The notes below the pieces were generated by a model. The model made no database searches. It was not told where the DNA came from and worked only from the letters and a program-made list of their open reading frames with translations. A stretch of 64,000 nt of DNA from contig JAWHQI010000019.1 of NCBI GenBank assembly GCA_033032865.1, forward strand, positions 8,102,001 through 8,166,000, given 5' to 3'. The first letter of the stretch is position 1; every line of letters begins with the position of its first letter. Below are positions 1 through 12,727 of the stretch, piece by piece. Source of the DNA: Dactylorhiza incarnata (taxonomy: Eukaryota; Streptophyta; Magnoliopsida; Asparagales; Orchidaceae). A program made the position numbers and the translations under genes.

Positions 1-114
1 ACGTCTGGAAGGGGAGCTAGGGAAGAAGAAGCTGAGGATGTTGCGAGTCAAGGGAAGGAGCTAAGGAGATCGAAGTGAACCATCATTGACCCTGATCGCT
101 ATACATGAGGAAAC

Positions 115-1253
115 ATGGTGAGATTTGTCTCATGTTTCTTTGTTGGTCCCCTGGATGAGTGGGAACCAGTGAGCTTTGAGAAGGCTAAAGGCGTGAAGCA
201 GTGGGATTCGGCTATGAAAGAAGAGATGGCTGCTCTTGAGAAGAATGAGACTTGGTCTCTGGTGCCCAAGCCCAAGGGTATCACCCCTGTGACATGTAAA
301 TGGGTTTACAAGCTCAAGAAGAAGGCAGACAGCAATATCGAGCGATACAAGGCTCGCCTTGTGGCTCGGGGATTCTCGCAGCAATATAATGAAGATTGTG
401 AAGAGACATTCAGTCCGGTGGCAAAAATGACTTCAGTTCGGTTTGTGATTGCCTTGGCGGCGTTTTGGGGTTGGGAGATTTGGCAACTCGACGTAAAGAA
501 TGCGTTCTTGTACAGCGAGATTGACAAGGACATCTTCATGGTCCAGCCACCAGGCTCGTATCTGAAGATTTTCCAGACTTTGTCTGTAAGTTGAAGAAGG
601 CCCTGTATGGGTTGAAGCAAGCGCCGAGGGCGTGGTACGGAAAGATTGCAGAATATCTCCTATTCTGTGGGTTCGGTGCTTCATACTCTGACTCGAGCTT
701 GTTCATCAAGAAGAGCGGGAAGCTTCAAGTCATCGTGCTGCTTTACGTTGACGATATGATCGTGACGGGGAATTCGAAGGAGGAGGTAGCAAAGCTTCGT
801 GCTGAGCTATCTATCAGATTTTATATGAAGGACTTAGGTGAGCTTCACCATTTCCTTAGACTCGAGGTGCAGAGGAAGGAAAGTGGAGTGCTGGTGTCCC
901 AGGCTGGATATGCGGAGTGGATCGTGGAGCGATTCGGCATGAAGGAAGGGAAGTGCATTTCTACACCTCTGGAGAAGGCCATGAAACTTCGGAAGGATGA
1001 GGGGAGGATTATGGAAGATCTGCTTGTGTTCCTAGCTCTGGTTGGGAGCTTGATCTATTTGATGATCACTAGGCCAGATATTGCATATGCAGTTGGCAGG
1101 GTGAGTCGTTATATGGCGGATCCACGGATGCCTCATCTACTAGCGGCCAAGAATATTTTGAAGTATGTCAAGGTGAATTCGGATATGGGTTTCCTTTACA
1201 GGAGAGATGAGGGATTCGAGGTGCATGGGTACATGGATGCTGATTATGGATAA
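115..1253 (+). pseudogene. copia reverse transcriptase, frameshifted
   Basis: RNA-dependent DNA polymerase of the copia polyprotein, which copies element RNA into cDNA in the virus-like particle. The first part (115-594) has the typical RT opening: ETWSLVPKP, CKWVYKLKKK, RYKARLVARGFSQ, ETFSPVAKMTSVR and QLDVKNAFLYSEI. The second part (591-1253) has KKALYGLKQAPRAWY, the catalytic YVDD box (LLYVDDMIVTG) and the RT-connection region (TRPDIAYAVGRVSRYM). The two parts are in different frames. The break lies near 550-570, just after MVQPPG, and one missing base there would explain it. There is no natural start because the true polyprotein begins upstream of the window. Confidence 0.92.
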
Positions 1254-1709
1254 GATTCAGATGACCAGAAGACGACGTCTGGATTCGTCTACATGGCGGG
1301 CCCCATGACTATATCATGGTGCAGCAAGAAGCAGGATTCCGTGTCTGTCTCTACCACGAAAGCGGAATACAAGGCTTCGGCCTTGGCAGCTCAAGAAGCC
1401 ATCTGGCATAGGAGGTTGGTGGGAGACGTCCATAAGGAGGTTCGGGGTCCGACTCTGCTCCGCGGCGATAATGAGAGTGCTCTCAAACTGGTTACTAATC
1501 TAGTTTGTCACGCGAGGACCAAGCATATCGAGATCGAGCATCATTTCATTCGTGAGAAGGTTTTGGAGGGATCTCTTTTGGTCGAGCATGTTCGGAGTCA
1601 GGACAACGTTGCCGACATATTCACAAAGGCGCTGGCGAAGGGGCCGTTCACTCGGCTGAGGAGTTTACTTGGGCTGTTTTCAACTTCCCACATCAAGGGG
1701 GAGTGTTGA
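1254..1709 (+). pseudogene. copia RNase H domain, separated by a nonsense codon
   Basis: C-terminal RNase H of the same polyprotein, which removes the RNA strand during cDNA synthesis. Seen: GYMDADYG just before the stop, then SGFVYMAGPMTISWCSKKQ, STTKAEYKASALAAQEAIW, ARTKHIEIEHHFIREKV and the end motif DIFTKALAKGPF. The frame is the same as the second RT part but is cut by TAA at about 1251-1253. The terminal TGA (1707-1709) already overlaps the first bases of the LTR, a common compact arrangement in copia elements. Confidence 0.92.
1691..1703 (+). other. polypurine tract (plus-strand primer)
   Basis: The purine-rich run ATCAAGGGGGAG lies immediately before the TGTTGAAAAT start of the 3' LTR. 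This is the expected place and composition for the plus-strand cDNA primer. Confidence 0.85.
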
Positions 1710-2944
1710 AAATGTTTAAGTGGAAGTTGGCGGTCTGGGGGAGGTCGCGCGGTCTGGCAAACCGTGTGGTCTTGCAGTCTCCCTCTGCGGTCTGATCTCT
1801 CTAGTCTAGCCACAGGTCTACTCGGCGTGACCGTCGTTCCTTCTGTCCAAGGTGCCGGGGTGAGGCCGCGCGGTTTGTTTCGTGTGACTGCATGGCGAGC
1901 TGGTCTTCAGGAAGGTGAGGTCGCGCGGTCTGGTTCATGAGACTGCGTGGCGGGCTGTTATGAACTGTGCAGGTTAAGCTTTTAACTGCACAGGGTTGTG
2001 TTCTTTACGGGAAGTCCGGTCTGGTGGCTGCCGGTCTCTTGGTGGTGCGCACAGACTAAGGTATTCTTAGTCGCGCGGTCTCCGGTTTGTGTTCGCATAG
2101 CTGGTCCTTCGGCGACCTGCTGGTATATGCGGTCACTGGTGTTTGGTCAACTTGGCGGGGTGTTGCCCTTGTCGGCCTGGTGTGTTCATGGTCTCTGGAG
2201 GAGGTCTTGTTTAACCGAACACAGGTGGTGGGCGTCAGGACCGGGCGAGTTGTCATGATCGCGCGGCTTTCTGTTGAAGTCGGCGAGCTCACGACGCAGA
2301 GCGATCTTGCTGACCACGCGGGTTGACCGGTCTTAGTCACGTGGTCAGAGGGCGGTGACTCTATCTCATAGGGTGGTGACTGGATCAGGTCGCACGCCTA
2401 TAAATAGGAGTCACTGTAGCAGCAAATACAATCACACCAAGTGTAAGCAGAGCTCGCGTCTATTTCTCGCGGTCTCATTCTTGTGACCGGCCGGTTAGCT
2501 GATTGAACTTTCCTTGTGCAGCTTCTGGGGATTGTGCGGGTAGCAGCGGTCACCTCTTCTTCTAGGGTGTTCGGTTGGTCTCGCGGCTTACAGTCCGGGT
2601 TGCTGGAGTTCGGGAGAATTAGTGGAGGTCGCGGAGTTCTCGGTTGGTGTTGTTTAAGTCGCGGGCAGGCAGTTCGGGCGGTCTCGTGTTCTAGTCGCGC
2701 GGATTCGCAGGTCGCGCAGTTTGCTGGTCTCAGTTTTCTGACCGCCAGTTATCTTTCTCAGCTTGTTTTTTTTCTGTTTTTTGTGTACTGGCGAAATCAT
2801 GTCTCGCCATGTATACCTCGCTCTGTAATGAAGATTTCCGCAAGTATCAATAAAGATTGAAGTTTTTCATGTGCTTCTAGTTGTTGGCTATTGCTTTGAG
2901 TTGTTCTATTCCTGCTCGTTCCCAGATCTTCGAAAAAATTCACA
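1704..2944 (+). repeat. 3' LTR of copia element
   Basis: Starts TGTTGAAAAT right after the polypurine tract and ends about ...AAATTCACA. It is about 1.24 kb, with the last few bases uncertain. It holds a TATA box at 2397, an AATAAA at 2849-2854 and repeated GGTCGCGCGGTCT-like motifs (about 1742, 1863, 1918, 2070 and 2257), sometimes followed by a GACTGCGTGGCGGGCTG-type tail. Short ORFs in it (for example 2516-2860) have no coding signature. Confidence 0.85.
2397..2408 (+). promoter_or_regulatory. TATA box of the LTR
   Basis: CCTATAAATAGG sits about 690 bp into the LTR, downstream of the GTCGCGCGGTCT repeats. By position and sequence this is the element's core promoter. Confidence 0.75.
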
Positions 2945-5900
2945 CCTACAACCACCGAGCCTTCTGCTCATAAGACCAAATCAATGAACTAACCGTAACA
3001 ACGGTGGTGTGGGTAAGCCATAGGCTCTCCGGGCTAACCCGCCTGTCACCATAACCTTCCGAGCCACCGGCTCGCCGGACTAACCCGTCCGTACCTACAA
3101 CCACCGAGCCTACTGCTCGTAAGACCAAACCAACAAACTAACCATAACAACGGGGGTGTGGGTGAGTGTATTATTAAGTTCATCTTGCACAACAACTTGC
3201 TATTACAATTTAGGGTTAATCTTGGACTTCCCGAGGTCTACCTTGTGAGGGGCTCGCAGCGGTACTAGTAGGTACGATGGGATGATAGCCCAAACCGCAC
3301 TTTCCAAGACACTTATTTTTTTATGTCTACCCTTGAACATACCCCTCTTACCATTTCACTTGAGTTAACCCTAAGTATTTTATGACTCTCCAAGGGAAAG
3401 ACGATCTTTCGTCTATCCCGAGCACAACCTTGTCCCTTAGCTTATCGGACACACCCAATATATAGACTCCTATTGGTGACCTCAAATATCCTCAACCAGA
3501 CTAAGTACACCATATATTTCGCATTCCCACCTAATGGTCTACAAGTTAATCAAGTTTTACAGTTTTACTATACGCAGACCAAATAAGCTATATGAAGTGT
3601 ATGAGAGGAGGTACTCCAACCAATCATCCAAAAGACCCAAGATTATTATTGGGGGTGTGTTATGATATTTTACCACCATCTCCAGTAATTTATAATTTTC
3701 CTACTTTATTTGGTATTTATTATAATTTCTCCAAAATTAGGGAACCTATAATTTTGTACATCATGTATGGTTTTCTGATAAGTTATGGCCTCACTAAAAT
3801 TTGTACAACTATATAACAGTAAAATAAGAGCCATATATGAATTTCACAAATTTCCAGAAAGATTTTAACCTCTAATTAAAATATTAACTAATTAATCAAA
3901 TTCAAGGATTTACAAAGAAAGTACTAGAAATTCTTATTCAAAAATTCCAAGAAAATTTGCTGGTGTCCAAGATGGTCAGAAAAGTTCACTGATGGAGTAC
4001 CATAATTTTCTAAATCCCTTTGACCACATAATTCTATTATTTAAACAAATCAAACTAAGGTCACTTTGTGAAGGAGACCATGTATACATTGCTCCAAAAA
4101 CTATACTAAAATTAGCAGATCAAATACTTGCCCTAAGAAGTCCTCTGTCCATGTTTTATGATTTTTTAGTGAGTATTAAACCATAATTTATTTTCATACA
4201 ACTAGGGCAAACATTGGGGGGGGGGGGGGGGTTGTGATTGAAGTACTGTATATAACAATGCAAAACTCTTAGTAAAATTATCAGAGAATAATATCATCAA
4301 TATAAACTCACTGACAAAGTTTCATAAACATCCTAGGCTATATGGGTATGTAATTCCTTCTAGTAAGAAAGTGCCCTAAATGACTCTTAGATAATTCAGA
4401 GAGAGTAAATGTCTCTAAAAATTCCAGATAAATTACCTAGGGCATACTTTCACCCTATAAACTCTCTACCAAATTTCAAGTCAATCCAAGGACATATGAC
4501 CATATGTACTTCAGTAGGTTCAAAACACAATCCAAAGGTTTGAAATGGGGTCCTAGGGTAAATGCACCCCAAATCACCCCAAATCCTTGGTGCAGGTGTA
4601 TTATGTGATATTAAATCAGGGGTCAAGGTTTCATCACTTTTGGATGAGATTTGACCACTCAACCTAACAAGTGCACTTTTGACCTAAAATTCCTTAGTTT
4701 GATCAATCTTGGTTAATTAATTACCCAACCAAATCAATCCCAAATGGGATGAAGTTTTTACCAGAGTCATATCATGACCCTAAGGATCTCCCACCAAAAT
4801 TTGGTTGTGTTTGGATGTCACTAGACCCTATAATTAATTGATACATGGATTATTAAATGTTTGCAAAAAACTTAGAAAAAGTTCCTCCAAAAATTCTAAT
4901 TTTTGGATATGTTAAGGGTGTAAGTAATGTAGGTTATGTTCCAAATTTCAGAACATTTGGATGGATGGTTTAGTGGTGGCACACAAATTAAGATCTGGTC
5001 AACCCTTTGTACATGGTGCACCATTTTGAGTGCTGAGGTCAGCCCATTGGTCCAAATTTGATGAAACAAATTTTAAATAAAACTAGACTTCATGACCTAC
5101 AACTATCATGAAGACCACCTCTTCTAAATCAGAGACCAAGTATTTTAAATAATTAAAACCAAATTTGCATACTAAATCATGTAAATAAAACATTTATTAT
5201 GGAATAATAATAAGCTTGGCCTGCGAATAGTGGATCACACAGATCCAAGGTCCGTGGCCTTCATCCCCAAATAACGGACGACTCACAGCAGCCCGTCCTC
5301 AGGGCTTTTGCGGGCTAATATCCCGACCACCCTCACCTTTCCTCGGTCGGCAAGTGCCACCACCACCGTCGTCGAGGTGGTGGCCGGCGATAAGGGGTCC
5401 TCTGCCTGCCGGTGGTGGCCGGAGTGGGGATTTCGGGGAGGGCAAAGGAGCTCAAAAAATGAGCCCCTTGGGATGCTTGATTCGAGCCCGATTTGGCTCA
5501 AATCAAGCCCCAAATAGAGGTAGATCTAGCACTAGGGGACGAGAAGAGGATCCGACCTGTATGGTGGCCTGAGGCGAGTCGCCATGGTCGGATTTGAAGC
5601 TTTTGGTGCCATGCCTTTCCTTGTTTCCAGTGCCCGATTCCTCCTGGAAAGTTGGGGGGTTTTTCTCCTCTCTGATCACTGATGGTGGTAGGGGGTTTCA
5701 ATTTGAGGTTTGGGGGCTTTATTCCCGAAAGCCATTAATGGCCATCAAAGGGTGAATTCGGCCAACTAAAATCCCTTCAAATCCAACCACCATATGGCTT
5801 GGAAAAGCTCCTAATCTTCTTGTAACAGTCAGGGGAGATGAATGCTCATCAATTAGGGGAGGATTGAGGGGTCAATTGCATTCAATCACCATGAATGTTC

Positions 5901-6635
5901 TTCCTCTCTCTCCAATTTGGGGAAAACCTTTACTTTCTCTCTCATAGTCATCATTTACTGAAATTCAGTGGAAAATTGAGTAATTCTCAACCCCATGGGT
6001 TAGTGGACCACTTCAATTGGGTCTAGCCCAAGTGGATTGGGCTTGATTAGGTCAAAATAGGTCATTTTGACCCAAATTTAGGGTGGAGTTGAATTTGGTC
6101 AATTTGACCATTTGGGTTGACCCCAATGGGTGTCTAGTCACTCATTGAACACCCCTAAGGGTTAGGAAGGTCTAGGTAGGGTCAATTTGGCAAGGTGGGG
6201 GCCAATTGACCCTTATTAGGCCACTTTGACCAAAATAGGGCTATAGTTGACTTAGGCCAAATTGCCCAAATTGGTGGCCTCATGATGGGGCTTTTTGGTC
6301 CATTGGGTTCCTAATATCCCTATAAGGGCAGGGGCAAGGTCAATTTGGCATGGTGGAAGCCAATTGGCACTAATTAGGCTACTTTGACCAAATTTGGGTT
6401 ATGGTTGACTTTGGTCAACTTGGCCTCTTTGGTTGACCCCCTATGGGTCCTTGGTGCTCTAAGGGACCCCTAATGGGACAGGGATTTTATGGTGGGGTCA
6501 AAGGATCAAGGTGAGGCCCTAAAGTCCAACCCTAGGCTTGGTAGCTAGAACTGCTATTTGCAGACCACTATGGTTTTCATCCTTCTTGCCTAAGCTCACA
6601 TGGTCTTTTGTGCTTCCTATGGTATTGTCACGACC
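2945..6635 (-). repeat. left arm of giant degenerate inverted repeat
   Basis: Non-coding DNA. Its reverse complement matches 6636-9860 in collinear order at four checked blocks: about 3069-3094 with 9727-9752; 3225-3310 with 9536-9640; 5321-5570 with 7560-7797; and about 6030-6130 with 6980-7080. The left arm is progressively longer (about 150 bp extra by the third block, 430-450 bp by the outer two), as expected of old arms with indels. A 70-bp block (CCTACAACCACCGAGCC...) is also directly repeated at 2945 and 3094. A G-run lies at about 4217. No gene is recognisable. Confidence 0.75.
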
Positions 6636-6646
6636 TAGTCATGACA
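6626..6646. other. imperfect dyad at the centre of the inverted repeat
   Basis: TGTCACGAC...GTCATGACA is a near-palindrome centred at 6636, where the two arms meet. Read outward on either strand it begins TGTCA(C/T)GAC, which resembles the 5' terminus of many plant Ty3/gypsy LTRs. This suggests head-to-head LTR ends, but that identity is inference. Confidence 0.6.
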
Positions 6647-9600
6647 AAACTATATTAGGGTTCTCATTGTTTGAGGGATGTTACATGGGGTCCCCAATTG
6701 GTCCAATTTGACCAAAGTCAAACTTAGGTAAACATGAGCCAATCCTTCCCAATAAGTTCAAATGACCACCAAAACATGAAATTAACCCCACCCCTAGTCT
6801 TAGAACATCATAAGAGATCCAATTGAATCAAAAGCCCCATCATGGGGTCATTAATTGGTCCAAATTGACCAATGTCAAACTTTCCCCAATTTGGTCAAAA
6901 TCACACATATTGGCTAAATTAGCTTAATTAGGGCACCACCATGACCCAACCAACATTGGGTGGTGTTAATGAATTCAAGACCAATACTTTGGACCAGTCA
7001 ACCCACCCAATTGACTAAGTCAACCCCAAGGTCAACCATGGTAAAAGTAAGCCTTAATTATGAAATTAAAAGCCCAAATCAAAATCAATTGGACTAAGGC
7101 CTTACCCAAGGCCCATCCCGCATGCCCATGAGCCAAATTACCCCCTAAGCCCTCTGAATTTGAATGGAGGATTTTCATGGAGGGCAAAATGGGGAAATCA
7201 CCATTTTGGAGGAGAAAGAGGAGGATTTCACGGGGAGGTTACCACTTGGCACCTTCCTTCTCTTCCCAATGACTGCCAACAACTCTTTCCCATGCGTATG
7301 GACTTCTCCCCCATTGAATGCAGCCATCTTCATCAAGAACTAAACTCCAAACCTCCTTGGCTGAGCTCCCCCTATGGTGAAACCATATATACACCCCCTC
7401 TCAGCCAAAGACAATGCTTTCATCACCTTCCCCACTTCACAAGGAGTCGAGCCAGCCATATGGAGCCAAGCTTTAGCTTCTGGATTGGGATTTAGAGCGA
7501 GATCACCGGAGATAGCCTCCACCATGCCGCACTACTACAACACACGCCGCCAAGCCCCCACACAGGTCCGTTTCTCCTCCCCTCCCTCTATGCTAGCATC
7601 TAGATCAATCTAGGAGATAAATCGAGCTCAATTGAGCCCGATACCATGTGAGAATGAGGGAGAAATCCCGAGATTTTCTCTTAGCTCGGGATCGCCGAAA
7701 ACAACCTCTCCGGTGGCCGTGCCTCTGCCTGTCGATTGCCACCACCTCAACGGAGGTGGTGGTGGTGGCCGACAGTGGTGGCCAGTAGGTGGTCGGGAAA
7801 GAGAGATTAAAACTCCTCCAGGTCGGGCAGATCTAGTCCCTTGGCTGGATTATGCATATCTATTAGATGTTAAGTCCAATGGAGCTAAAATTTGGCATAT
7901 GCATGCATGTGCCCTAGTACAATCTTGTGCCCAAAAATCAGATTTTTAGGACAACATTTCTCCATGGTTTTGTTTATTATTTGATTTATCAAATTAATGA
8001 TATATAAGGAGTTGGACAACTCCAAATAACCTCAAATTTGGGTGACATGCTTATTAGGCCATTATCTGACCCTGATTAAAATTTGAGTTCTATTGGACCA
8101 CTGCATGTTGGGTTATTTCACTTGCATGTCTTTGTGTATTTGATATGGTGTGCATATAGCCAAAAAGTGGATTTGGTAATTTTGGCACATTTGGTATGGT
8201 CTTAGCCTCTGATATTTCAGCCACACCTTTTTAATGACATAATATATCACCTTAGTAAAAAATAGGATTTTTGAGAATTAAAAATTCTAATTAATTGATT
8301 AAATTAAAATATGTCTCCATTATTTTTTTAATGAAATGTTTGTTGTTAAAATCTTTTGGAAAATTGTGAAACTCTGAGAAAGCACTTGTAATATCAATTG
8401 GGACCTCTGAAATTTTTTGTAAAAATTTTTAGAGATTATTTCTTTGATTATTATCAAAATTATGACTTGTGACATTTATGAATTTTTAAAATTTTAATAC
8501 GGAAAGGAGCCGAAATTTTTTGAAACTCTGGAAGGGCATTTGAAATACAATTCTAAACCTTTGGGAATTTTAGTAGAATTGTTGGAAGTCTTACACATGG
8601 GAAAATTCCAAATATTCAATTTCTCACACATTTGAACTTATGAAATATTTATGGATTAAACTCTCTGGAAAATTCTGAAACTCAGGCTAGGATACTTGTA
8701 GGTCATTACAATACTATAGTAAGTTTCTCAGAATTTTTGAATTAGATAAATTAGTATTTTCTGTGTAAAGTTACATATTCACCCGTTTTATTTTATATGA
8801 AAATTATGATTGTAAATTCTCTGGAAAATTGTGAAACTTTGGAACTCATGTTATTTTGTCATTTAAAATTACTTACATGGTACTTCCTTTGGAAATTGAT
8901 ATATGCCCAATGATTAATGAATTTTTAATTGAGGTCAAATCAATTTGAAATGTAATAAAATTTTGGACACTTCTTGATTTATTCATTATGAACCTATGGT
9001 ATGAATTGTAGCTCAATTGGACATGATATAGTTAAGGTTGAATCATAGGAACCAACTAGTTCAATTTCCTTTGGACTACGAATAGTAGAAAATTGATATA
9101 GTGATCAATAGACCAACAAGATCACCTACGAATTTAATAAAACTTGGAACATAACAGTAATATATCATTTATATCAGCCCCTAAAAGGTATGGATTTTTT
9201 GGAGAACATTAGTACTATAGTTAAGAAATAATTTGGAATCATGTCACGCCATAATTAAAGGTATGAAGGGACATCTATTACCTTAGAAAAATCATGATAC
9301 TCAGTCAGCATGTTATAATATTCATGGTAAATCATTAGTGTAGGTTTGAGAATATTTTGACAAATATATAAGATTTACACCACACCCAGAGTATCAGAGA
9401 TCTTATGAGTTGAGCATCGTCCAAAAGAACGTTTGCCTAAAGGTAGACTTAGAATAAGTATCATAAAACATCTAAGTAGTAAGAGTAATAATGTGAGTAG
9501 GTACGTAGAAAGGGGTAGTCACAATAAAAGTAATTGTCTTGGAAAGGGGGATTTGGGCTTGAACCCATTGTATTCCCTAGTACCGCTGCAAGACCTTCAC

Positions 9601-9860
9601 CCAGTAAACTTCGGGAAGTCGAGGATTCACCTTAAACTTCTAAGTATAATAATAACTAGACAAGAGTAGCTTAATTTAGTGAACGAGAAATTTAGTAAGC
9701 CTCATCCCGAGTTAAGGGATGGAACGGTACAGGATGGGTTAGTCCTGCGAGCTGGAGGCTCGGGTAGTTGTTATATCAGGATGGGTTGGTCCTGCGAGCT
9801 AAAGTATCGGGTGGTGATAACTTGCATGTCCATAAAAACAAAATTAGTGGTGGGTCTTTG
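6636..9860 (+). repeat. right arm of giant degenerate inverted repeat
   Basis: Mirror copy of the left arm. Recognisable blocks are the GTGGTGGC-rich stretch at 7735-7800, GTCTTGGAAAG at 9536, GTACCGCTGC at 9581 and the GGGTTAGTCC/GGGTTGGTCC pair at about 9735-9790. From 8340 to 8850 the phrase CTCTGGAAAATTCTGAAACTC recurs about every 150-170 bp, an internal loose tandem repeat. ORFs here (for example 7160-7495, 7374-7613, 9433-9903) have no recognisable domain and I do not call them genes. Confidence 0.75.
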
Positions 9861-11117
9861 GTATTGGGCCAATCATCACGCCGACGGTAATATGTTTACT
9901 TAGGCGGATATGAGGGTTTGAGGGGCCAGTAGGTTGTTTATGCTGCGGTCTGGAGGACAATCTCCGAAAATGCACACCCGACCTTAAAGACTGGTGGTTT
10001 CTAGCAATGAGTACGCAAGATTTTAGAGTGCACCTAGGACATGTACAGAGGCGTACGAAGGGTTTAGGCCTGGTAGTGTGTATACTAGCTTAGGAAGTGG
10101 AGACACCCGCTCCACTGCTACGGCAACCACTATGGTGGTACCAGAGAGTATAGCTAACTCCAAAAATTGGAAATGAAAGGTCTGTGATCACAGAGTCGTG
10201 TGAGTGGGTTGCACTTGTATGAATCATAACATATCATGCATATCATAACGTACACAAATATTAGGCCATCAATTATAGATCCTTATCATATAAATTAATA
10301 TGAGTTCTTTTATGTGATAAGTTATCCTTCTGGAAATCTTAACTTATAAGTTTGTATGGGCATTCATATAAGTTAAGGTACTCATGTGATGGTAGTATAG
10401 TTATACTTGTTTACTTTACCTGCGCCGCACTGCTTTACTTTACTTACTTCTTTTACTACTGCTTTACCACCGCTTCACTAGCTACCTGCTTATACTGCTA
10501 GCGTAGATCCACTATATATATACTTGCTAGTGTTAATTCCTTGTCACCTGTATGTTGCCATTCTTCTTTCCGTCCTCCACTTCCTTCCTCCCTCTCAGTA
10601 CCTAGGAGTCATGGGGGGAGGCGAGGACAAAATGGCTTAGTAGATATGACTAACGGTCCGTTGTGACCGTAGGATCCCGAAAAGCTGGAGCACCAACACG
10701 ACCAGCCGAATGAGGTGGCAGGACCTGAGGAGCAGATGTCGCGCATTACTTCTAACAGAAGACAGGTGCTTGATGATTATAGTTTGTTTAGCTTCTGCTT
10801 GGAGATGTAGTGAGAGTGTGTGATTGTATCTTTACTTTCATTTTGGATATGTATCGGGCATAAGCCCTCACTCTATCTTTTGTACTCATGTTGGACTATT
10901 TCTATTTCATTTCTATAAGATTTTCTATGATTGTCGACTTATGCACTTTTGTAAATACTTCTCTTCTCAATTGGCCTAAAGGATTGGATGATCGTACTAG
11001 CCGACAGTATCAGCGTCAAGCGGTGACGATTAACCCATGAGTTGGTGTCATCCGTAAGGCGGAGATTCTGGGCATAAGGCCCGGGTAACCCTCCCAGTAA
11101 GGGGGAGGGGGTCTTAA
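9861..11117 (+). other. non-coding tail beyond the inverted repeat
   Basis: No ORF or RNA gene is seen. The stretch continues the right arm outward. It contains TA-rich runs, a GGGGGGAGGCGAGG stretch near 10613, and ends in GTAAGGGGGAGGGGGTCTTA just before the next LTR-like start. It could be the far part of a very long gypsy-type LTR. Its mirror on the left would lie beyond the copia LTR, outside the window. Confidence 0.4.
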
Positions 11118-11141
11118 TGTTGGGAAAATGGTCATTATATG

Positions 11142-11223
11142 TTTATCTAAACAAATTATCTTAAAGTGATTTCATTAGTTGATTTATCTAAACAAATTAT
11201 CTTAAAGTGATTTCATCAGTTAA
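11142..11223 (+). repeat. 41-bp tandem duplication
   Basis: A 41-bp unit beginning TTTATCTAAACAAATTATC occurs twice in succession (11142 and 11183), differing mainly at ATTAGTT/ATCAGTT. It lies near the start of the LTR-like sequence. Confidence 0.85.
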
Positions 11224-12119
11224 AGTGTATTACCCACATTGCATAGAAAGGGTAAAATGATCATTAGATGTTCTAGGATGTCACACTCACCTTAGAGTGT
11301 CAAGACCAAGGCCTAAGGGAAGCACAAATTCAGTTGAGTTAAAACTTGCATCAAATAAAAATCGATGTAACTTTGACTAGATGTCGATACAACTCTGACT
11401 GAAAGTCGAAGTAACTCAAACAACCTCTGGAAGTATCAAGTCAAGTTGATGCAACGTCGAAAGGAACTTGACGCAGATGGAAGAGCCTGTCGAAGCCATC
11501 TCAGAAGTCGACGCAACTTCAACTTCAATTTGATGCAGAATATAAAGTTCAAGTCCAAGTCTTCAACTTGACAGATACATCGATAAGTGCTCAACGCAAC
11601 GTCAACATCTGAGTTCAGCCAGAGCTAAGAAGAAATTCGAAGCTAGTTCTATTAGAACTCAGAGGTGCGTCGATATGATGAATGATGAAGTCGATGTAGC
11701 TTTGAATACAGACATAAATAAAAGAATTTTCTGCTGTCCTTTCTGTTGCTTTTCCAGATGATCTACAATGCTGAAATATGTTCTCTAAAGGCTCATTTAA
11801 TGCAAAGAATGGTGTTGGGTTTTGTATCCACAATAGCCTTGATTTGTAGAAAGTCAACTTTGAACCAAGATTGAATTGTTTGTGTATTTGATTTGTTCTT
11901 TCTAGTTATGTTTTTGCAGGTTCACATTGCAAAGTGTAGACCAATGTCAGGTCACAATGGGTCAATAAGCACAGTCTCATGCAATGTAATTCTTCATTGT
12001 GTGAGGTATGGGGTTGACTCATGTGTGGTCTCTCAATTGGGATACACTTTATGATCAAGACATTAAAGATTCAAAGCTTAGGTGTGTAGCATTGGTCTGA
12101 AGACAAAGGAAGAAAGTTT

Positions 12120-12615
12120 CCTAAGTAAATTTTTCGAGATGTAAGGATACTTTTCGAGAAGTCCTTCTGTGCTCTCGAGATGTCCTTGTTTGTTTTTCGA
12201 GAGAGGTTGTTTCAGAAGTCTCTGGAGACAATGTTGAATCTTCCGAGTAGTTACTTGCATTTCTCGAGAAATCTTTGTTCTCTCAAAAAGTCTTCTTTGT
12301 TTTCGAGAAAAGTTCTTTTCTAGTTGTTTTCGAGAAATCTGTCTCAGCTCAGCTTTCGAGAAGTCTTTGATCTCTCGAGAAGTACTTTTGTTTTCGAGAA
12401 ATCATTGGTTCTTTCGAAAAACTTTCTCTCTTAAGGTTGTTCTCGAAATTGTTCTAAAGTTTTCGAGAAGTTTCTTTGTTCTCGAGAAGTCTTGTATCTC
12501 TCGAGAAGTCCTGTCATAATTCTTTGTTCTTTGTTCTCTCTTTCTAAAGCTGTTTTTCGAGAACTAGCCCGTTTCTCTCGAGAAGTCGTGGATCTCTCGA
12601 GAAGTGTGGTTTGAT
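12120..12615 (+). repeat. TCTCGAGA-type motif array in U3
   Basis: About 18-20 irregularly spaced copies of (T/C)TCGAGAAGTC or a near variant. Several contain the 8-bp palindrome TCTCGAGA. The array lies 100-600 bp upstream of the TATA box, where U3 enhancers are expected. Confidence 0.8.
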
Positions 12616-12644
12616 CTATTCTCGTAAGCTTTGTTTTTCCGTTT

Positions 12645-12727
12645 TGACGTCAAGTCTTTTCCGTCAAATTGACGTGACGTCTTTCCTCGTTTTAAGGTTT
12701 GATCATTAGATCTTCATCTATATAATG
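12645..12727 (+). promoter_or_regulatory. bZIP-like TGACGTCA sites and TATA box
   Basis: TGACGTCA (12645) and a TGACGTGACGTC pair (about 12670) lie 40-75 bp upstream of CTATATAATG (12718-12727). TGACG pairs are the classic target of plant TGA-class bZIP factors. The likely role is stress-responsive LTR transcription; this is inferred from position. Confidence 0.55.

Larger units (their letters stand above)
1..2944 (+). mobile_element. Ty1/copia retrotransposon, 3' half
   Basis: The segment reads in the plant copia order reverse transcriptase, RNase H, polypurine tract, 3' LTR. The 5' LTR, gag, protease and integrase lie outside the window. The coding part carries a frameshift and a nonsense codon, so this copy cannot move on its own. 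The right end (...TTCACA) abuts a different repeat at 2945. The target-site duplication cannot be tested because the left end is missing. The lineage within copia is not assigned. Confidence 0.9.

Noticed and set aside
7160..7949. ORFs of 79-111 codons in the right arm as host exons
   Set aside because: No domain and no splice structure; the arm is a repeat whose mirror copy shows different, broken frames.
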